Source: Bog-532 sp963828445 (GTDB lineage Bacteria; Actinomycetota; Actinomycetes; Streptosporangiales; Streptosporangiaceae). From it: a stretch of 64,000 nt of DNA. Both the position numbers and the translations under genes were made by a program. The stretch is from assembly GCA_963828445.1 (NCBI GenBank), contig CAWHFP010000003.1:478242-542241 (forward strand), written 5' to 3'. Below the pieces are notes generated by a model. The model was not told the origin of the DNA and made no database searches. It was given only the letters and a program-made list of their open reading frames with translations. Position 1 is the stretch's first letter. Every line of letters starts with the position of its first letter. Shown piece after piece: positions 58,819 to 64,000 of the stretch.

Positions 58819-60246
58819 TCAGGACCGGCTGTTCACGGGGGCCAGCTGGCTGAACCAGCGGACGATCTGACGGGTCCCGGCCGCACCCGAGCCACTGTGC
58901 CGCGAACCCGCGTAGTCGGGGGTGCCCAGGTTGACCGTGGGGATGGTGGCACCGCGAGCGGCGAAGGCGGCCTGGCAGTGGAAGGTGTTGGCGTTGACGA
59001 CCTGCTCGTCATCGGTGGCGTAGTACAGCCGGGTCGGCACCCGCGGCGCCCAGTTGCACTGGCTGCTGTCGATCCGCAGCGCGGTGGCCAGGGCCCCGGT
59101 GGGGTGGCGGAGCAGCGCGTACCCGCGCGGGGTCAGCAGCTGGCTCAGCTGGTCCGGGGTGCCCGCGATCAGCTGGTCGCCGGGGTGGTTGCCGTCCAGC
59201 AGGGTCTCGATCGTGCTGGCGTAAGGCGCCTGGAAAACCTGCGCCGGCGAGGTGTAGAAGCGGTGCACCCGGTTCAGGCCGACCAGGCCGTAGGCCGCGT
59301 AGAGCACGGTGTACTTCTCGCCCAGCGGCTGGTCCGGGTTGAGCCGGATCAGGTCGCCGTTCAGGATGGCCGGAACCTCGGCGCCGGGCAGGTCGTAGGG
59401 GCCGCTGATCGGGGCCAGCGCGCCGATCCGGAAGTACGGGTCGGCGCCGTGGGCCAGCGCCCGGCCCAGCGCGAGCGTGGCCGACCCTCCCTGGGAGAAC
59501 CCGGTGGCCAGTACGTCGCGGTGCAGGGTGACCCCGTGCCCGGCTTCGTACTGCCGGACCGCGCGCAGCATGTCCAGCGTGGCCGTGGTCTCCGACGGCA
59601 GGTCCAGGTACGGGTGCAGGCCCGGCCCGGTGCCGAGGCCGAGATAGTCGGGGGCGGCGGCGGCGAACCCGGCTGACGCGAACGTGTAGGCGGGGGCCGA
59701 TCCGGAGCCGGTCGGCGACTCGGACGGCGCGTCGCCCCGGTAGGTCGCGGTCCCGTGGTCGTAGGAGACCACCGACAGCTGGCGTGCGCCGCGATCGGGC
59801 AGCACCATCAGGCCGCTGGCCGTGGTCGGCCGGCCGGTTGCGTCCACGGTCCGGTACACCAGCCGGTAGCTGCGGATGCCGTACCGCACGGAGCTGGCAT
59901 CGAAGTCGTCGCCGGTCAGCTCGGACCGCACCGAGGCCACCGTGGGCAGCGAGCGCAGCGGGGTGACCGAGACCAGCTGGCCGCGCTGGTGGCTGGCCCG
60001 GGCGCTGGCCGTGGTGGCCGCGGCGGCGCGGGCCGACGAGGCAAAGGCGGGCGCGGCGCTGGTCAGGGCCACGGTGGTGACCCCGGTGACGGCGAGGGCG
60101 CCCAGCCCGGCCGTGGCCAGCCGGCGCCGGGGCCCGGCGGCCGGGCGGGGCTTGGCGTGGTGCGGGTGAGGCCAGCGGCGGAACTGGGTCCGGAGCGGCT
60201 TGGTGGTGGGGGCGGCGTGCCGGCCGCGGTGCGGTGAGGGCGTCAT
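58819..60246 (-). CDS. Secreted alpha/beta-hydrolase lipase
   Basis: A 475-residue exported lipase of the fungal-type secretory lipase (LIP) family. A basic, Arg-rich N-terminus and LATAGLGALAVTGVTTVAL form a signal peptide ending near AFASSARA. The nucleophile elbow is VLATGFSQGGSATLALGR (G-x-S-x-G). YDHGTATY supplies the oxyanion region. YYATDDEQVV and GSRHSGSG probably hold the acid and the His. It likely hydrolyses esters or triglycerides outside the cell. Confidence 0.9.
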   Translation of the reverse strand: MTPSPHRGRHAAPTTKPLRTQFRRWPHPHHAKPRPAAGPRRRLATAGLGALAVTGVTTVALTSAAPAFASSARAAAATTASARASHQRGQLVSVTPLRSLPTVASVRSELTGDDFDASSVRYGIRSYRLVYRTVDATGRPTTASGLMVLPDRGARQLSVVSYDHGTATYRGDAPSESPTGSGSAPAYTFASAGFAAAAPDYLGLGTGPGLHPYLDLPSETTATLDMLRAVRQYEAGHGVTLHRDVLATGFSQGGSATLALGRALAHGADPYFRIGALAPISGPYDLPGAEVPAILNGDLIRLNPDQPLGEKYTVLYAAYGLVGLNRVHRFYTSPAQVFQAPYASTIETLLDGNHPGDQLIAGTPDQLSQLLTPRGYALLRHPTGALATALRIDSSQCNWAPRVPTRLYYATDDEQVVNANTFHCQAAFAARGATIPTVNLGTPDYAGSRHSGSGAAGTRQIVRWFSQLAPVNSRS

Positions 60247-60385
60247 GGTTCGACGCTAGGGAGATCCGAAGCCGGGAACGATCGGGCCAGCTTGCCGATT
60301 CGTGGTGGAGTCCGCTCCCCCCGCGACGGTAGGGAAAAGTCCCGGCCGGCCGCAAAAGGGCAGCTGGCACGGGGTGGATGGCGAG

Positions 60386-61729
60386 TTAGCGCGGCGGGCG
60401 GGTGGCCAGGATCTGGTCGACGCCCATGCGGCCCTGTTCGAAGGCGAGGGCCCCGCCGGCCAGGTAGAGGCGCCAGACGCGGAGCTGCTCGGCCGTGAGC
60501 CACTCGGCGACCTGTGGGCGGCGGGCGGCGAAGTTCTGCTGCCAGGCCCGGATGGTGCGCACGTAGTGCTCGCGCATGGCCTCGACCGAGCGGACCTCCA
60601 GGGCCGCCTGCTCGAGCAGGCTGACGGTCTCCCCGACCGGGCGCATGTGCATGTCGGGGGCGATGAACGACTCGATGAACGGGCCGCCGCCGGGGGCCCG
60701 GCCCGACCGGGACATCTGCTGAATGAGGACCGCGCCGCCCGGGCGGACGTGGTCGTGCAGGGCGGCGCAGAACCGGGGATACTGCTCGGCGCCGACGTGC
60801 TCGCCCATCTCGATCGAGGCGACCGCGTCGTAGCCGTGGCCGGTGATGTCGCGGTAGTCGCGGACCTGGACGTCGACCAGCGCGGTCAGGCCGAGTTCCC
60901 GGACCCGCCGGGTGACGTAAGCGCCCTGCTGGCCGGACAGGGTCACCGCGGTGACCTGGACCTGGTGCTGCTGAGCGGCGTACAGGGTGAGCGAGCCCCA
61001 GCCGCAGCCGATGTCCAGCAGCCGGGTGCCCGGGGCCAGGCCGAGCTTGGCGCAGACCCGCTCCAGCTTGGCCACCTGGGCGTCGGCCAGGGTGGCGGCG
61101 GGATCGTCCGGGGCCCACCAGCCGGACGAGTAGGCCATCCGGGGGTCCAGGATGAGCTGGTAGAACTCGGACGGCAGGTCGTAGTGACCGGCGATCACGG
61201 CCTGGTCGCGGGCTCGGCTGTGCCGCCGGCCGGACACCTTGAGCTGGCTGGCCGGGGCGGGCAGCGGCACGCCCAGGGCGTGCAGCTGGTACGCGGTCCG
61301 CAGAGCGGCCCAGGCGGCGGCCGGGAGGCGGGCCGGCCTGCCGCCTGGGACGTGTGGGTGGCGTGTTGCTCGAGTGACTGAAGTGGCAGAGGTGTCTGTC
61401 GAGGCTTCGGGGCGGGCGGCCGCGCGCCACACCTGGCGCAGGCCTTCGTCGAGGTCACCGTCGACGTCGAGGGCCCCGGTGACGTAAGCCTGGGCGAGAC
61501 CGAGCTCACCGGGGTGCCAGAGCAGACGGCGCAGGGCCAATGGGGACCGCAGCACCAGCACCGGGCCGGTGGCGGGACCTGCCTCGCTGCCGTCCCAGGC
61601 GCGGACGCGGACGGGCAGGCCGTCCAGGCCGAACTGGGTGACCAGGCCGGCCAGGAGACCGGCCACGCCGCCCGCGCCCGGTGTGAGCCGGGGGGCCAGG
61701 GCGGGGCGGCGGGCCGGGGTGCGGGTCAC
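60386..61729 (-). CDS. Cyclopropane-fatty-acid-synthase-like methyltransferase (second)
   Basis: 447 residues. The SAM site is RLLDIGCGWGSLTLYAAQQ (about residue 232), followed by the CFA signature VASIEMGEHVGAEQYP and ESFIAPDMHMRPVGE. Upstream, DLPSEFYQLILDPRMAYSSG and WWAPDDPAATLADAQ align with the lipid-binding start of CFA synthases. The N-terminal ~110 residues are a separate sterol-carrier-like segment. The GTG at 61729 overlaps the preceding gene's stop (GTGA). It likely methylates unsaturated phospholipid chains or a carotenoid-associated lipid. Confidence 0.88.
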   Translation of the reverse strand: MTRTPARRPALAPRLTPGAGGVAGLLAGLVTQFGLDGLPVRVRAWDGSEAGPATGPVLVLRSPLALRRLLWHPGELGLAQAYVTGALDVDGDLDEGLRQVWRAAARPEASTDTSATSVTRATRHPHVPGGRPARLPAAAWAALRTAYQLHALGVPLPAPASQLKVSGRRHSRARDQAVIAGHYDLPSEFYQLILDPRMAYSSGWWAPDDPAATLADAQVAKLERVCAKLGLAPGTRLLDIGCGWGSLTLYAAQQHQVQVTAVTLSGQQGAYVTRRVRELGLTALVDVQVRDYRDITGHGYDAVASIEMGEHVGAEQYPRFCAALHDHVRPGGAVLIQQMSRSGRAPGGGPFIESFIAPDMHMRPVGETVSLLEQAALEVRSVEAMREHYVRTIRAWQQNFAARRPQVAEWLTAEQLRVWRLYLAGGALAFEQGRMGVDQILATRPPR

Positions 61730-63057
61730 TGGGCTTTCACCAGCGTCAGCTGGCACACGTCCAGGTAACCGGAGCGGAAGCCAGCCTCGGAGTAGCACAG
61801 GTAAAACGTCCACATGGCGCAGAACACCTCGTCGAAGCCCAGGGCCCGGACCTGATCGGCCCGGGCGGAGAACCGGTCGCGCCACAGCCGCAAGGTCTCC
61901 GCGTAGTGGGCGCCGAAGTCGTCGCGGTCGCTGATCCGCAGGCGGGTGCGGCCGAGGACGTCCTCGATCGCGGTCACCGAGGGGATCAGGCCGCCGGGGA
62001 AGATGTACTTGTGGATCCAGGTGTAGGTGTGCCGGGTGGCCAGCATCCGGTCGTGAGCCATGGTGATGGCCTGCAGGCCGATCCGGCCGCCCGGGACCAG
62101 CAGCCGGTCCAGGGCCGCGAAGTAGGACGGCCAGTAGTGACCGCCGACGGCCTCGATCATCTCGGCCGACACGATCGCGTCGAACTGGCCGTCGATCTCC
62201 CGGTAGTCGCGTAGCTCCACCCGCACCCGGTCGGCGTGGCCGGCCGCGGCGATCCGGCGGGTGACCAGCGCGTGCTGCTGCGCCGAGATCGTCACCGTGA
62301 CCACCTCGGCGCCGCGGTCGGCGGCCCGGATGGCCAGTTCGCCCCAGCCGGTGCCGATCTCCAGCAGCCGGGTGCCGGGGCCGACTCCAGCCCGGTCCAG
62401 CAACCGGTCGATCTTCCGGTGCTGCGCCTCGGCCAGCAGGTGGTCGGCGGCGACCGGGGCGCCGTCCGGCCCGGTGCCGAACAGCGCCGCCGAGTAGGTC
62501 ATGGTGTCGTCCAGGAACACCGCGAACAGCTCGTTGGACAGGTCGTAGTGCCGGTGGATGTTGTGCCGGGCGCCGTCCGGGGTGGGGTCGTCGCCGGCCG
62601 GGTGGCGATGGACCGCGACCCGGCGCAGCCGCTGCAGCCAGGGCGGGACCAGCTCGCCGACGTGGGCGGCGAACACGGTGAGCAGCCCGGTCAGGTCCGG
62701 GCTGTCCCAGTCCCCGGCCATGTAGGCCTCGCCCAGTCCGATCAGGCCACCGGCCCCGAGGCGGCGGTAGAACGACCACGGCCGGTGGAGCAGCAGTTGC
62801 GGGGCGTCGGGACCGCCCGCGCCCATGGTCCGGCCGTGCGGCAGCCGGACGGTGAGCGGGAGCCGGGTCACGGCCGCGCGGAACAGCGCGGCCGCGACCG
62901 CGCCCCGGACCGCGGCGCCGTTCACGGTGCCGCCGCTGGCACCGCCCGGATGGGCCAGACCCGGCCACCGGGCCTCGTCGATGGCGGGCGCGGCCCGGTG
63001 CGGACGGCTGACGATCTGCTGGCGGCTGACCGGCTGACGGCGGGTGGTGCTGGTCAC
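61726..63057 (-). CDS. Cyclopropane-fatty-acid-synthase-like methyltransferase (first)
   Basis: 443 residues. HYDLSNELFAVFLDDTMTYS is the CFA-family substrate motif. RLLEIGTGWGELAIRAADRG binds SAM, and VSAEMIEAVGGHYWPSYFA and YIFPGGLIPSVTAIE follow, with a near-canonical C-terminus containing FCAMWTFYLCYSEAGF. The GTG at 63057 overlaps the DUF1365 stop. The pair of tandem CFA-like genes after DUF1365 is a recurrent actinobacterial arrangement, sometimes near LitR-controlled genes. The two copies are clearly diverged, so they probably act in sequence or on different lipids. Confidence 0.9.
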   Translation of the reverse strand: MTSTTRRQPVSRQQIVSRPHRAAPAIDEARWPGLAHPGGASGGTVNGAAVRGAVAAALFRAAVTRLPLTVRLPHGRTMGAGGPDAPQLLLHRPWSFYRRLGAGGLIGLGEAYMAGDWDSPDLTGLLTVFAAHVGELVPPWLQRLRRVAVHRHPAGDDPTPDGARHNIHRHYDLSNELFAVFLDDTMTYSAALFGTGPDGAPVAADHLLAEAQHRKIDRLLDRAGVGPGTRLLEIGTGWGELAIRAADRGAEVVTVTISAQQHALVTRRIAAAGHADRVRVELRDYREIDGQFDAIVSAEMIEAVGGHYWPSYFAALDRLLVPGGRIGLQAITMAHDRMLATRHTYTWIHKYIFPGGLIPSVTAIEDVLGRTRLRISDRDDFGAHYAETLRLWRDRFSARADQVRALGFDEVFCAMWTFYLCYSEAGFRSGYLDVCQLTLVKAQ

Positions 63058-63824
63058 GTGACCCCCTCCTGGGCTGGGTGCTCGGGCCGGGGGACGATGG
63101 GCAGGCCGCGGAGGAACAGCCGGATGCCCTGGTAACGGATGCGGGCCGACACGGCCACGGTGGACCACGGGTAGCGGATGGCCGCGCGGAGCAGGCGGCC
63201 GGTGGTGGCGGGCCGGCGGTGACCCTGCACCCCGGCCACGAACGAGTGCCCGTCGGGGCGGTCGAGGACCACCGACAACCGCAGTCGTTCGCCGGGCTCG
63301 GGCAGGCTCATCCGGTAGCCGCCGTCGACCGGGTAGAACGGCGACACGTAGAACTGCTTGCGGACCTCGGCCCGGCCGCGCTCATCGGGGAAGAGCAGGT
63401 AGGCGTGCCGCTGGCCGTAGGTGTTGTGTACCTCGGTCACCACACAGCGCAGCGTGCCGTCGGGGTCGTGGCACCAGTAGACGGTCAGCGGGTTGAACAC
63501 GTAGCCGAGCACCCGGGCCTGGGCCAGCATCAGCACCTGCCCCCCGTGCAGATCAACGCCGTGCCCGGCCAGGTAGGAATCGAGGTTGGCGCGGATGGTG
63601 CGGGCCGGGTCGCCCAGGTGGTCACGGGCCGCGAAACCGGCCAGCAGGCCCAGCACCCGGCCGGGCCGGGGCAGGTGGTCCAGGTCAACCAGCCACTGGT
63701 AGCTGCGGTAGCAGAACTGGTTGCGCACCGGCGCGGTGCGGACGTGGCTGATGCGGCATTCGTACAGTGCGGCCCCAGGGGCCAGTGAGGTTGGTGGGAC
63801 TGCCGGGGTTCGTGGGACTGCCAA
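63054..63824 (-). CDS. DUF1365 family protein, with a Pro-rich frame open to the window edge
   Basis: The DUF1365 domain begins ALYECRISHVRTAPVRNQFCYR and includes VLGYVFNPLTVYWCHD, VTEVHNTYGQRHAYLL and KQFYVSPFYPVDGGY. Its function is unknown, though it is regularly paired with CFA synthases and a FAD-dependent amine-oxidase-like protein. The listed start is a TTG at 63824, inside a Pro/Val/Thr-rich repeat. Upstream of it the same frame stays open, Pro-rich and without any start codon to base 64000. The gene probably begins, or is fused to another domain, beyond the window. Confidence 0.85.
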   Translation of the reverse strand: MAVPRTPAVPPTSLAPGAALYECRISHVRTAPVRNQFCYRSYQWLVDLDHLPRPGRVLGLLAGFAARDHLGDPARTIRANLDSYLAGHGVDLHGGQVLMLAQARVLGYVFNPLTVYWCHDPDGTLRCVVTEVHNTYGQRHAYLLFPDERGRAEVRKQFYVSPFYPVDGGYRMSLPEPGERLRLSVVLDRPDGHSFVAGVQGHRRPATTGRLLRAAIRYPWSTVAVSARIRYQGIRLFLRGLPIVPRPEHPAQEGVT

Positions 63825-64000
63825 GGCTGGTGGGACTACCGGGGTTGGTGCCGGGATTGGCGGGACACCCGGGGTTGGGGCCGGGGCTGGTGTGACTGCC
63901 GGGGTTGGTGCCGGGATTAGTGGGACTGTCGGGGTGGGTGGGACTGATGTGCTCGGGGCTGGGGGGACTGGTGGGATTGGTGGGATTTTTGTGGGAGGGG
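63825..64000 (-). repeat. Low-complexity Pro-rich coding repeats
   Basis: This stretch consists of degenerate GGGACTGCCGGGGTTGGTGCC-type units (about 12-18 bp) that read, on the minus strand in the DUF1365 frame, as repeats of PAPTPAV and VPPIP. There is no stop codon. It is either a long disordered linker joining DUF1365 to an upstream domain or an expanded N-terminal tail. Confidence 0.6.

Noticed and set aside
1..64000. tRNA, rRNA, CRISPR arrays, insertion sequences and integrase genes
   Set aside because: Reading both strands I saw no cloverleaf with a GGTTCGA-type T-loop, no regularly spaced repeats with unique spacers, and no transposase or recombinase motifs. A tRNAscan or ISfinder run would be decisive.

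Overview
This is about 64 kb of very GC-rich DNA (roughly 70% by eye) from an actinomycete. Taxon-typical content includes Lsr2, a LitR-type MerR/B12 regulator beside an isorenieratene-type carotenoid operon, an FxSxx-COOH (cyclophane) peptide system, an MAB_1171c-family membrane protein, DUF2332 and DUF2945. A filamentous or soil actinobacterium (Streptomycetales, Streptosporangiales or Catenulisporales-like) fits; the order cannot be fixed from sequence reading alone.

Layout. 0-10 kb: end of an unrecognised minus-strand gene, lsr2 with a clear terminator, an APC permease, an AMP-forming acyl-CoA ligase, glpD, and a large membrane GGDEF-EAL protein with both domains apparently active. 10-15 kb: a compact biosynthetic locus reading MbtH-like domain, adenylation, carrier, thioester reductase and L/F-tRNA-transferase-like (Aat) domain; it is split by two apparent single-base frameshifts and followed by a divergent marR/PAP2 pair. 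15-23.6 kb: ordinary accessory metabolism (arginase-like protein, DUF2332, VOC, GNAT, aldo/keto reductase, DUF2945) and a DHA2 drug exporter with a divergent TetR.

23.6-34 kb has visibly lower GC and looks like an acquired island: a second MFS exporter, an FxsB-type radical SAM maturase overlapping an HExxH peptide-modifying protein, an NB-ARC/TPR FxsT-like protein, a previously easy-to-miss 59-residue FxsA-like precursor, and an nSTAND-TPR ATPase. 34-37 kb: GH3 lipoprotein, YjbR protein, secreted SGNH hydrolase.

37-46.3 kb is a tightly overlapping minus-strand operon crtE-crtI-crtB-crtYc-crtYd-crtT-crtU-Rieske-litR, which would take isoprenoid precursors through GGPP, phytoene, lycopene and beta-carotene to an aromatic carotenoid. 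The promoter carries 11-bp-phased direct repeats, the geometry known for CarH/LitR operators, so the regulator at the operon's end probably closes a light/B12 feedback loop. 46.8-49 kb is an XRE/ImmA-IrrE/MAB_1171c operon. A kinase remnant, a GDT1/TMEM165 transporter under a convincing yybP-ykoY manganese riboswitch, a phosphatase, a flavodoxin-like protein, a metallo-beta-lactamase-fold pseudogene, a TetR-controlled membrane protein, a thymidylate-synthase-like protein, an M50 protease, YjbR, CoaD-like, PhyH and TetR genes and a secreted lipase follow. The window ends in two cyclopropane-fatty-acid-synthase-like methyltransferases and DUF1365, all translationally coupled.

About ten genes show apparent single-base frameshifts, often in short homopolymers. 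Either the assembly carries indel errors or several genes are decaying; this affects the interpretation of every split gene below.
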